Of a stretch of DNA of 24,533 bases, positions 1 to 6,833 are shown piece by piece. The notes beneath the pieces were generated by a model that saw only the letters and a program-made list of their open reading frames with translations, was not told where the DNA came from and did not search any database. Location of the stretch: contig JAQWBK010000003.1 of the NCBI GenBank assembly GCA_028706415.1, forward strand, positions 11,842 to 36,374, in the 5' to 3' direction. The DNA is from Oscillospiraceae bacterium (GTDB lineage Bacteria; Bacillota; Clostridia; Oscillospirales; Acutalibacteraceae). Positions within the stretch are counted from its first letter, which is position 1. Each line of letters starts with the position of its first letter. The position numbers were made by a program, and so were the translations under genes.

Positions 1-13
1 TTGAGAACAGTAT
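1..13. repeat. Partial copy of the dispersed TIR-like repeat (window edge)
   Basis: The first 13 bases, TTGAGAACAGTAT, are identical to the inner-to-outer sequence of the right end of the element that stops at 1983. The rest of this copy lies outside the window, so its orientation and length are unknown. It belongs to the same family as the copies at 390-407, 1823-1983 and 9604-9638. Confidence 0.6.
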
Positions 14-45
14 GAGTTTTGTATTTGCATGATGGATCAGTAAAA

Positions 46-90
46 AAAGAAAAGAAGTCGATTTTAAAAACCGAATTCCTTCTCTAAAAT
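46..90 (-). terminator. Possible terminator behind tRNA-Leu
   Basis: Read on the - strand, the sequence just past the tRNA 3' end can pair AGAAG with CTTCT around an imperfect inner stem (CGGTT with AATCG), and then runs into a pyrimidine tract rich in T (TTTTCTTTTTTT). Position and T-tract fit a rho-independent terminator. The stem is weak and interrupted, so confidence is low. Confidence 0.35.
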
Positions 91-94
91 AATC

Positions 95-179
95 TGGTGC
101 GAGCAATGGGACTTGAACCCATACGTTATGAAACACACGCCCCTCAAACGTGCCTGTCTGCCAGTTCCAGCATGCTCGC
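95..179 (-). tRNA. tRNA-Leu (anticodon GAG)
   Basis: On the - strand the acceptor arms GCGAGCA and TGCTCGC pair perfectly, followed by discriminator A and an encoded CCA (95-97). The T arm is ATGGG-TTCAAGT-CCCAT. The D arm carries the leucine-type GGAACTGGCAGAC segment. The anticodon loop TTGAGGG gives GAG (complement of 143-145), reading CUC/CUU leucine codons. A variable arm of about 13 nt with a small GTT/AAC stem makes it a class II tRNA, as expected for Leu. It is preceded by a consensus promoter, so it is probably transcribed alone. Confidence 0.95.
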
Positions 180-217
180 ATATTAACTTTAACACACCGC
201 AAAACAGTGCAAAAAGT

Positions 218-246
218 ATTATAGCATCACCCACCCCCGGTGTCAA
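218..246 (-). promoter_or_regulatory. Consensus sigma-A promoter for tRNA-Leu
   Basis: On the - strand there is a perfect -35 box TTGACA (complement of 241-246), a 17-nt spacer and a perfect -10 box TATAAT (complement of 218-223). Transcription would start near 211, about 32 nt before the mature tRNA 5' end at 179. All twelve box positions match the housekeeping consensus, as is usual for stable RNA genes. Confidence 0.85.
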
Positions 247-331
247 TATCAAAAAAACCCGTTTTCTTAGAAATATTAAACCGTTAAAACAAACCGTGAA
301 AAATTCGTTTTTCCTTCCGACAATAACCTAT

Positions 332-372
332 CCCCCTCTGGATTTCCAAGTCGCTTAGAAATTCAAAGGGGG
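332..372 (-). terminator. Strong stem-loop downstream of the malic enzyme gene
   Basis: CCCCCT at 332-337 pairs with AGGGGG at 367-372 and the stem continues inward to ATTTC/GAAAT (342-346 with 358-362). This gives about 14 of 15 possible pairs around an 11-nt loop. It lies 33 nt past the malic enzyme stop codon, so it is a natural 3' end for that message. In the - direction it is not followed by a T-tract; in the + direction it is (AAAATTTTT), but no + gene precedes it. Whether it terminates or only stabilises the 3' end is undecided. Confidence 0.45.
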
Positions 373-389
373 GAAAATTTTTCATATTA

Positions 390-407
390 TACTTGAGAGC
401 AGTATTA
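390..407. repeat. Solo end of the dispersed repeat at the malic enzyme stop codon
   Basis: These 18 bases match the right end of the 1823-1983 element except for one G/A variation. Read on the - strand the copy begins TAATACTG, and its first three bases are the TAA stop codon of the malic enzyme gene. No partner end is visible between here and the tRNA. Confidence 0.65.
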
Positions 408-1577
408 TATTCTGGCGACTCCGCTTTTCCTAGCAGCATCGGCGACAGCCTGAGCAACCGCCTTGCCAACCCGATTGTCAAATGCTTTGGGAATGATATA
501 TTCCGCACTAAGCTCATCGTCCGAGATGAGGGAGGCAATGGCGTATGAAGCGGCAAGCTGCATTTCTTGGTTGATATCGCTTGCGCGCACATCAAGCGAG
601 CCGCGGAATATGCCGGGGAAGGCAAGCACATTGTTAATCTGATTGGGGAAATCCGAGCGACCTGTGCCCACAACCGCCGCCCCCGCTTTTATTGCCAGTT
701 CGGGGTAAATCTCGGGATTTGGATTGGACATAGGCAGGATGATGGGCTTTTCTGACATGCTCTTTACCATATCTTCGCTCACAATACCGGGAACCGAAAC
801 ACCTATGAAAATGTCAGTCCCCTTCATGGCATCAGCCAAAGACCCTGTGAGGTGACTGCGGTTGGTTCTGGTGCTCATTTCAGCTTTGGGCTGGTTAAGT
901 CTCGAATCGCCCTCGGAAATAATGCCCGAACTGTCGCACAGAATAATATTGTTGACCCCCATCTTTAAAAGATGATCGGCAATGGCAATTCCCGCAGAGC
1001 CGGCACCGTTAATCACACAGCGCGCATTACCGATTTCCTTTCCAACCACTTTCAGTGCATTCAGCACAGCGGCTCCGGTTACCACGGCGGTGCCGTGTTG
1101 GTCGTCATGAAAAACCGGAATATCGCAAAGCTGCTTCAGTCGACGCTCTATTTCGAAACAGCGGGGAGCTGCTATATCTTCGAGATTAATGCCTCCAAAG
1201 CTACCGGATATCAAATATATTGTGCGAACCAGCTCGTCAACATCCTTTGACCGGACACAAAGTGGGAAGGCATCAACCCCCCCGAACTCTTTAAATAGGC
1301 AGCATTTACCTTCCATAACAGGCATGCCGGCTTCCGGGCCGATATCACCAAGCCCCAGCACGGCTGTTCCATCGGTTACCACCAAAACCATGTTCCAGCG
1401 GCGGGTAAGTTCGAAGGATTTGTTATAATCCTTCTGGATGGCAAGACAAGGTTCTGCCACCCCCGGTGTATATGCAATTGAAAGCTGCTCGCTGTTTGTC
1501 ACCGGTGTGCGAGAAACTATTTCAAGTTTACCCTTCCATTTATAATGCTTATCCATTGCAACCTGCTTTAAATCCAT
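405..1577 (-). CDS. NAD-dependent malic enzyme (malate dehydrogenase, oxaloacetate-decarboxylating)
   Basis: Oxidatively decarboxylates L-malate to pyruvate and CO2 with reduction of NAD(P)+, in the cytoplasm. At 390 residues it matches the short bacterial malic enzyme class. Visible motifs: YTPGVAEPC (catalytic Tyr36), VTDGTAVLGLGDIGP, MEGKCCLFKEFGGVDAFP (catalytic Lys91), the metal ligands in NLEDI (Glu133, Asp134) and FHDDQHGTA (Asp159), the dinucleotide loop GAGSAG (191-196), and SNPNPE nearer the C terminus. The reading frame is open for 22 further codons upstream, but ATG 1577 is chosen because AAGGAG lies 8 nt before it, whereas the upstream ATG at 1643 has no such site and lies next to a leader hairpin. 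NAD preference is inferred from the family, not visible. The stop codon is formed by a dispersed repeat. Confidence 0.93.
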   Translation of the reverse strand: MDLKQVAMDKHYKWKGKLEIVSRTPVTNSEQLSIAYTPGVAEPCLAIQKDYNKSFELTRRWNMVLVVTDGTAVLGLGDIGPEAGMPVMEGKCCLFKEFGGVDAFPLCVRSKDVDELVRTIYLISGSFGGINLEDIAAPRCFEIERRLKQLCDIPVFHDDQHGTAVVTGAAVLNALKVVGKEIGNARCVINGAGSAGIAIADHLLKMGVNNIILCDSSGIISEGDSRLNQPKAEMSTRTNRSHLTGSLADAMKGTDIFIGVSVPGIVSEDMVKSMSEKPIILPMSNPNPEIYPELAIKAGAAVVGTGRSDFPNQINNVLAFPGIFRGSLDVRASDINQEMQLAASYAIASLISDDELSAEYIIPKAFDNRVGKAVAQAVADAARKSGVARI

Positions 1578-1620
1578 CTTAAAAACTCCTTTTACATTAT
1601 CTTTATATAATAAAATCTTA

Positions 1621-1641
1621 GGCAAAAGCGTGGCTTTTGCC
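1621..1641 (-). promoter_or_regulatory. Perfect inverted repeat in the malic enzyme leader
   Basis: GGCAAAAGC, a 3-nt spacer and GCTTTTGCC form a perfect 9-bp inverted repeat. It lies 43 nt upstream of the chosen malic enzyme start and downstream of the predicted promoter, so it would be transcribed. It could be an RNA hairpin or a DNA operator. No T-tract follows directly, so it does not look like a terminator. The regulator is unknown. Confidence 0.45.
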
Positions 1642-1689
1642 ATTCGTGCCCCAAAAAATCCGATAAAGATATAAAATCAGGGCGGGCTT

Positions 1690-1718
1690 ATTATATCACA
1701 TAATAAATGGAGCGTCAG
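1690..1718 (-). promoter_or_regulatory. Candidate promoter for the malic enzyme gene
   Basis: On the - strand, CTGACG (4 of 6 matches to the -35 box), a 17-nt spacer and a perfect TATAAT. The predicted start lies near 1683, giving a leader of about 105 nt that includes the inverted repeat at 1621-1641. Confidence 0.5.
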
Positions 1719-1726
1719 GTTTTTTA

Positions 1727-1754
1727 TTGTTGTAAAAACGGCTTTTTGTATAAT
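1727..1754 (+). promoter_or_regulatory. Candidate upstream promoter for typA
   Basis: TTGTTG (1727-1732), a 16-nt spacer and TATAAT (1749-1754). It is the upstream member of two tandem candidate promoters facing typA and diverges from the malic enzyme promoter. Confidence 0.4.
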
Positions 1755-1790
1755 CATATCGAATTTTAGAGAATAGATAGGTAAAAATAC

Positions 1791-1819
1791 TTGTTGAGTA
1801 TATAAATAGGTGCTATAAT
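1791..1819 (+). promoter_or_regulatory. Candidate main promoter for typA
   Basis: TTGTTG (1791-1796), an optimal 17-nt spacer and a perfect TATAAT (1814-1819). Transcription would start near 1826, inside the left end of the 161-bp repeat element, so the element would make up most of the typA leader. Confidence 0.6.
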
Positions 1820-1822
1820 AAT

Positions 1823-1983
1823 TAATACTGCTCTCAAGTAAAAATCAAGACATCTTTGCGGTCTGTTTTCCGCCATACAGCGTTGTTGTCGTCGGCGGGC
1901 GCCAGCCCGCTCTCCTCCTCCGCCTTGCATGACGAAAAACATCCTCGCAAATTTTGTCTCACCTTTACTTGAGAACAGTATTA
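1823..1983. mobile_element. MITE-like element with 20-bp terminal inverted repeats
   Basis: The 20 bases at 1823-1842 and the complement of 1964-1983 agree at 19 positions (TAATACTGYTCTCAAGTAAA). They bound a 121-bp interior that is more GC-rich than its surroundings and holds a GCGGGC-GCCA-GCCCGC hairpin (1895-1910). Both outer ends are TA, which could be a TA target duplication as in Tc1/mariner-like or other TA-targeting MITEs. There is no transposase gene; the one small open frame inside has no credible start signal. Related single ends occur elsewhere in the window. The call as a non-autonomous element rests on structure alone. Confidence 0.65.
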
Positions 1984-2032
1984 GTTAAGAAAATAACAAT
2001 TGGATAATGAAAGACGAGGAATTAACAGCTAA

Positions 2033-3856
2033 ATGGGACAAAGAGAGAATATTCGCAATATCGCCATCATTGCACACGTAGATCACGGGAAGACCACACT
2101 TGTTGACCAGATGCTCCGACAAAGCGGAGTTTTTCGCGCCAACGAACAGGTTACCGAGCGGGTTATGGACTCCAACGACCTTGAAAAGGAACGGGGAATA
2201 ACCATTCTTGCAAAGAATACCGCGGTTAAGTATGGCGATACAAAAATAAATATTGTTGATACCCCCGGTCACGCTGATTTCGGCGGTGAGGTTGAACGCA
2301 TTTTGATGATGGTAGACGGTGTGCTGCTCCTTGTCGATGCATTTGAGGGCTGCATGCCCCAGACCCGTTTTGTATTAAAAAAAGCACTGGGCTTGGGTAA
2401 GCGCCCGGTTGTGGTAATCAACAAAATTGACCGTGACGGCGCGCGGCCTGCCGAAGTCATTGATGAGCTGCTGGATTTGTTTATTGAGCTTGGTGCGGAC
2501 GAGGATCAACTTGATTTCCCTGTGGTATATGCTTCGGGGCGGGATGGCTATTCATCACTTGACCCTGCTGCCCACGCGGGGGATATGCACCCTCTGCTTG
2601 ATGCTATAATGCAATATGTTCCAGCCCCCAAGGGTGAGTTGGAAGGGCCTCTTCAGATACTGTTTTCAAACATCGATTATGATGATTATGTTGGGCGTAT
2701 AGGTATCGGCAGGGTGGAACGCGGTACCGTTCATAACGGGCAGAATGTATCAATATGCAAAACCGACGGGAGCACCATGAATGCGCGAATAGGCAAGCTG
2801 TTTCAGTTTGAGGGGCTAAAACGCGTTGAATATGATACCGCGTCGCTTGGAGATATTATCGCGGTTACCGGAATAACCGATCTCAATATCGGTGAAACCG
2901 CCTGTGACCCTGAGCATATTGAGCCCCTGCCATTTGTCAGAATTGACCAGCCCACCATTTCCATGCTGTTTGTTGTGAACAATAGCCCCTTTGCAGGAAG
3001 AGAGGGTAAATTCGTTACCTCCCGCAATCTGCGTGACCGTTTGTTTCGTGAGGTGGAAACCAATGTAAGCATGAGGGTCGCCGAAACCGACAGCACGGAT
3101 GCCTTTGAAGTGTCTGGGCGGGGGGAGCTTCATCTGTCCATATTGATCGAAACCATGAGGCGACAGGGGTTTGAATTTGCCGTAAGCCGTCCCCGTGTAA
3201 TATTCACCAATGATGATAAGGGGCGGTTGCTCGAGCCGATGGAGCTTTTAATGATAGAGGTGCCCGAGCAATATGTGGGCGCGGTTATGGAAAAGCTGGG
3301 AACACGGCGCGCAGAGTTGGTCAATATGGGAACAAGAAATACCGGCATTAGCCATCTTGAATTTCGCATTCCCTCCCGTGGTCTTATGGGCTATCGCCAA
3401 CAGTTTTTGACCGATACAAACGGCAACGGAATAATGAACAGCATTTTTGACAGATATGAGCTGCATAAAGGGGAGATACCCCAGCGTATACAAGGCTCTC
3501 TTGTCGTTTTTGAAACGGGTGAAACCACCACCTACGGTCTGTACAACGCACAGGAGCGTGGCAACCTGTTTGTGAGTGCCGGGTTACATGTTTACGAGGG
3601 TATGATTATAGGTGAGTCCCCCAAGAGTGAGGATATCGTTGTAAATGTCTGCAAGAAAAAGCATGTGACAAACATGAGGGCGTCGGGATCGGATGATGCG
3701 CTTAGGCTTACCACCCCCACAACCCTTTCCCTTGAACAGTCGCTTGATTTTATAAATGATGACGAGCTTGTCGAGATTACACCAAAAAACATTCGTCTGC
3801 GCAAGATTGTCTTGTCCAAGGAACAGCGTATGAAAGAGCTTTCAAAAAAGAAATAA
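2033..3856 (+). CDS. typA: Translational GTPase TypA/BipA
   Basis: Ribosome-binding GTPase related to EF-G and LepA, involved in ribosome assembly and stress or low-temperature growth. At 607 residues it has the usual length. G-domain motifs in order: AHVDHGKTT (P-loop, 14-22), RGITI (54-58), DTPGH (76-80), NKID (130-133) and ASGRDG (SAL-like). The EF-G-like domains follow, with SGRGELHLSILIETMRR typical of EF-G domain III, and the lysine-rich TypA tail closes the protein. The start ATG has only a distant GAGG about 13 nt upstream, weaker than most sites in this window, so translation may be modest or assisted. It is monocistronic: tandem promoters and a MITE-like leader precede it and a hairpin terminator follows. 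Confidence 0.97.
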   Translation: MGQRENIRNIAIIAHVDHGKTTLVDQMLRQSGVFRANEQVTERVMDSNDLEKERGITILAKNTAVKYGDTKINIVDTPGHADFGGEVERILMMVDGVLLLVDAFEGCMPQTRFVLKKALGLGKRPVVVINKIDRDGARPAEVIDELLDLFIELGADEDQLDFPVVYASGRDGYSSLDPAAHAGDMHPLLDAIMQYVPAPKGELEGPLQILFSNIDYDDYVGRIGIGRVERGTVHNGQNVSICKTDGSTMNARIGKLFQFEGLKRVEYDTASLGDIIAVTGITDLNIGETACDPEHIEPLPFVRIDQPTISMLFVVNNSPFAGREGKFVTSRNLRDRLFREVETNVSMRVAETDSTDAFEVSGRGELHLSILIETMRRQGFEFAVSRPRVIFTNDDKGRLLEPMELLMIEVPEQYVGAVMEKLGTRRAELVNMGTRNTGISHLEFRIPSRGLMGYRQQFLTDTNGNGIMNSIFDRYELHKGEIPQRIQGSLVVFETGETTTYGLYNAQERGNLFVSAGLHVYEGMIIGESPKSEDIVVNVCKKKHVTNMRASGSDDALRLTTPTTLSLEQSLDFINDDELVEITPKNIRLRKIVLSKEQRMKELSKKK

Positions 3857-3891
3857 CAATGAATACAACAGGTTCATGAAAGGCGGATATA

Positions 3892-3928
3892 GGTTGAAAG
3901 AAATTCTTCTTTCAACCGGGTTTTGTGC
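3892..3928 (+). terminator. Rho-independent terminator of typA
   Basis: A perfect 11-bp inverted repeat, GGTTGAAAGAA and TTCTTTCAACC, around the 4-nt loop ATTC (3903-3906). It is followed by GGGTTTTGTGC and then TTTT. It begins 35 nt after the typA stop codon. Confidence 0.7.
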
Positions 3929-4011
3929 TTTTCTGCCGTAAATCGCAGCAGAAGTTTCGGCGGAGCCGAAACCGCACAATTCCCCAACCGCGGAAAGGAA
4001 TGGAACTTTTT

Positions 4012-4554
4012 ATGAATGAGAAAACACATACCATGACGATTGCCGGGCTGGAGCGCCACCTGCCCATTTGTCGGGTCAGCGATTCGTTGAGTATTGCGGC
4101 TTTTGTTATTTTCGGCGATGTTGAGCTTACCATAGCGGCATCCAGTGAGCTGCTGAAAAAAGCTCCTGAATTTGATGTTATGATAACCGCCGAGGCAAAA
4201 GGGATCCCTCTGGTATATGAGATGGCGCGTCAGAGCGGAAAACCGTATTTTATTGCCCGAAAATACCCAAAGCTATACATGGCTAACCCCATTTCGGTTG
4301 ATGTTCGCTCCATCACGACCGACAAGGAGCAGACGCTGTATCTTGATGAGAGTGAAATGGCGGTTATAAACGGTAAGCGCGTTTTGATTGTAGATGATGT
4401 TATCAGCACCGGGGAATCCTTGCGTGCTTTGGATATGCTTGTCGAGCGTTCCGGCGGTAAGATAGCAGGACAATGTGCAATTCTTGCTGAGGGAGACGCT
4501 ATTGACAGGAAGGATATTTTCTATCTTGAGCCGCTTCCGTTATTTTTCGAATAG
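4012..4554 (+). CDS. Phosphoribosyltransferase, adenine-PRTase-like
   Basis: A type I phosphoribosyltransferase of 180 residues. The hallmark PRPP loop VLIVDDVISTGES is at 124-136, with two acidic residues before STGES. ITAEAKGIPLVYEMA at 58-72 resembles the conserved block of adenine and xanthine PRTases, and IARKYPKLYM follows as in APRT-like proteins. The family transfers phosphoribose from PRPP to a purine-type base, but the base is not clear from sequence, so I do not call it apt. ATG 4012 is preferred because GGAA and AAAGGAA precede it; ATG 4000 in the same frame would sit directly on the AAAGGA motif, and longer versions start inside the region after the typA terminator. It precedes comEC by 68 nt and may be a separate unit. 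Confidence 0.82.
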   Translation: MNEKTHTMTIAGLERHLPICRVSDSLSIAAFVIFGDVELTIAASSELLKKAPEFDVMITAEAKGIPLVYEMARQSGKPYFIARKYPKLYMANPISVDVRSITTDKEQTLYLDESEMAVINGKRVLIVDDVISTGESLRALDMLVERSGGKIAGQCAILAEGDAIDRKDIFYLEPLPLFFE

Positions 4555-4622
4555 ATGAATTTTGAATAAGCACTGCATCCATTGATATTAACCCTATTGT
4601 GTATTAACAGGGGGCTACATAG

Positions 4623-6833
4623 ATGGAACGTCCCATGGCGACGATTGGTTTTTCGTTTTTTTTGTCGCTTATAATCGCTTCGTTTTTAGAGCTGAAAATG
4701 AATGCGGTAGTGGCGGCCGTACTTCTTGCCGCCTTCATTACCTTTATGTGCATCAGGTCGCTCAGGCAAAACAGGCGTGCCGCGACGGTTCTTTTTGCCG
4801 CTATGGCTGCCTTTTCTATGTATTCGATACAGGAATATATGACATTCCGACCGCTTCAGAAATGGGACGGTAACAAGGCCACACTGCGGGTTGAAACCCT
4901 CGACTGGGTAAGTCTTAACAGGGTTACGGTACGGGTTCTTGACGGAGATATTGCAAAAGGCACAAGAATTTCAATCTACCTGTCCGGTACCGAGCTTGAT
5001 CCTGCTCCCTATGATATATTAGAGGGGGAATTTAAGCTGTTCACCCCAAGGGACAGCAAGGACGGTCAGATAAGGGGCTTTTCCAAATCCCAGAAGATAT
5101 ATTTAAACGCATTTCCTGCCCAATACGGTGAAGTAAATATTGAAATGACCTCTCCCGAAACCCGCCCATTCATGTATAACATACTAAATGCGCGCAAAAA
5201 AGCGCGAAATGTGGTGATGTCACAGCCCGGTATGACCGATGTTGCGGGGCTTGCGACCGGAATAGCTTTTGGATTCCGTCAGGATATTTCCTCAACCATC
5301 AAGAATGATTTTCGTGTTGCGGGGGTTTCTCATCTTCTGGCGGTATCCGGTCTGCATGTTACGGTGCTGTCACAGGTGTTACTGGCATTCCTTCTGCTTT
5401 TAAAAGTGCCCAGAAGGGCGGCGCTATCTGCCGCAGGGGCAGGGGTATTATTTTTTATGGCCCTCACCGGATTTACTCCTTCGGTGATGCGGGCGGGGAT
5501 AATGTGTCTTGTGTTTATAACCGCCCAGATGATAGGCAGGGAGCCGGACAGTGTCAATTCACTTGGCATCGCCGTCTTTGCGATTACGATTTTTAATCCC
5601 TATGCGGTTAATGATGCGGGGCTACTGCTTTCATTTTCAGCCACCTATGGACTGCTGGCGCTCTACCCGAAAATCAAAAGGGCTACATCCGATCGCCTAA
5701 AAGCCGGAGGGGTATGGGCAAGGATTATTGCACGCCCTGTCAACGCGCTGTGTATAACGATAGCCGCAACAATCCCGACTCTGCCTGTTATATTGTTTAC
5801 ATTCGGGCAGATTTCGATAATATCTCCGCTTTCAAATCTTCTTATGGTATTACCGGCATCTGTTGTGATGATTTCAACCTGCATCGCTGTGCCGCTCTAT
5901 GTTTTTGAGCCTCTCCGCTTTATATCGGGGGCGGTATTCTGGGCCGTGGAGCTGTTTTCGCGTTATCTGGCAGGGGTTGCGGAGCTTCTTGCAGGTTTAC
6001 CAATGGCTTCGGTGTGGGTGGAGCAGAGCTTTATGTATTTTGGCATTCTGGCGGCAATCGGGCTGGTTGTGCTTGGTCGGCAGATGCTGGGTAGGCGGGG
6101 CATGAGGGTGGCAGCCTTGTGGTCGGTGATTGCATTGTTGTGCGGTGTTTTGACCTACGGACTACTTATGAAAGGTGTAACCCGCATTACCGTGCTGTCC
6201 ACGAATGATGCGGTCATGTTATTAGAGCGAGACGGGCGCACCGGTGTTATTCTAACAGGTGATGATATTTCGGTTGTTGCGGCGGTAAACGAGCTGGAAA
6301 AGCGCAATGTCCGAACCGTGGATTTCCTGATAATCCCCTTTGCGGATGATGCATGCGCTTTTTACTCGATGTTTTTTACCGAAAATATCGGGGTAAACTG
6401 TCTAATAACCGGACGGCCCGGGGATCACACTCTTACGGTTGAATCCCTGCCTTCTGCCGGCCGCCTAAGTCTGGAGGACGGAGATATAGGCTTTTGGAAG
6501 GACTCTATTGCAGAGCTCAAAGACGACTGGCTGAGGCTAACAATCGATAAGACAAGAATTCTTGTTTGCGGATACGGCCTGAATGCCTCAAAGTTAAATA
6601 CCGATTTTCGGCAAACCAATCTGCTGGTGCTATCCGGTCCGACTCAGCACATATCAGCACTGACGGCTCAGGCAGGGGTGCTATGCAGCATGCCTGATAC
6701 CCTGTCAAATAAAATAAAAGCAATTCCGCGGAACTCGTATCCGATTTATAATACATCTGATAATAATGTGACCTTTCTTACCAGGGGTAGGGGAGACATT
6801 ACATATAAAGGGGGAAGTATCGGTGTTGACTGA
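4623..6833 (+). CDS. comEC: ComEC/Rec2-family DNA-channel protein with degenerate C-terminal domain
   Basis: Polytopic membrane protein related to the DNA-uptake channel ComEC. The 736 residues show an N-terminal membrane pair and a soluble DUF4131-like region (about 1-200), then the Competence domain with the signature GVSHLLAVSGLHVT (about 235-248) and many hydrophobic helices to about residue 515. The C-terminal 220 residues sit where ComEC normally has a metallo-beta-lactamase-like nuclease domain. Here the usual DVGQGD block is replaced by VLSTNDAVML, and the usual SHPHADHIGG block by LIIPFADDACAF, so the metal-binding His/Asp set is not visible. GGGGG sits about 9 nt before ATG 4623. 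The last 11 nt overlap holA. It may still be a channel; the nuclease is probably inactive (inference). Confidence 0.9.
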   Translation: MERPMATIGFSFFLSLIIASFLELKMNAVVAAVLLAAFITFMCIRSLRQNRRAATVLFAAMAAFSMYSIQEYMTFRPLQKWDGNKATLRVETLDWVSLNRVTVRVLDGDIAKGTRISIYLSGTELDPAPYDILEGEFKLFTPRDSKDGQIRGFSKSQKIYLNAFPAQYGEVNIEMTSPETRPFMYNILNARKKARNVVMSQPGMTDVAGLATGIAFGFRQDISSTIKNDFRVAGVSHLLAVSGLHVTVLSQVLLAFLLLLKVPRRAALSAAGAGVLFFMALTGFTPSVMRAGIMCLVFITAQMIGREPDSVNSLGIAVFAITIFNPYAVNDAGLLLSFSATYGLLALYPKIKRATSDRLKAGGVWARIIARPVNALCITIAATIPTLPVILFTFGQISIISPLSNLLMVLPASVVMISTCIAVPLYVFEPLRFISGAVFWAVELFSRYLAGVAELLAGLPMASVWVEQSFMYFGILAAIGLVVLGRQMLGRRGMRVAALWSVIALLCGVLTYGLLMKGVTRITVLSTNDAVMLLERDGRTGVILTGDDISVVAAVNELEKRNVRTVDFLIIPFADDACAFYSMFFTENIGVNCLITGRPGDHTLTVESLPSAGRLSLEDGDIGFWKDSIAELKDDWLRLTIDKTRILVCGYGLNASKLNTDFRQTNLLVLSGPTQHISALTAQAGVLCSMPDTLSNKIKAIPRNSYPIYNTSDNNVTFLTRGRGDITYKGGSIGVD

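Noticed and set aside
1578..1643. Longer malic enzyme start adding 22 residues
   Set aside because: The extension has no ribosome binding site, includes the leader inverted repeat, and does not resemble malic enzyme N termini; ATG 1577 has AAGGAG at good distance.
1768..1942. Small open frame (58 codons, - strand) through the repeat element before typA
   Set aside because: It follows the GC-rich repeat interior, has no clear ribosome binding site and ends outside the element. Better explained as repeat sequence without stops.
2007..2081. 24-codon frame overlapping the typA start as a leader peptide
   Set aside because: No ribosome binding site, no amino-acid bias suggesting attenuation, and chance frames of this size are common.
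3925..4011. 29-residue N-terminal extension of the phosphoribosyltransferase
   Set aside because: Begins in the T-rich tail of the typA terminator and has no family-like residues; a start at 4012 fits the ribosome binding site and family length.
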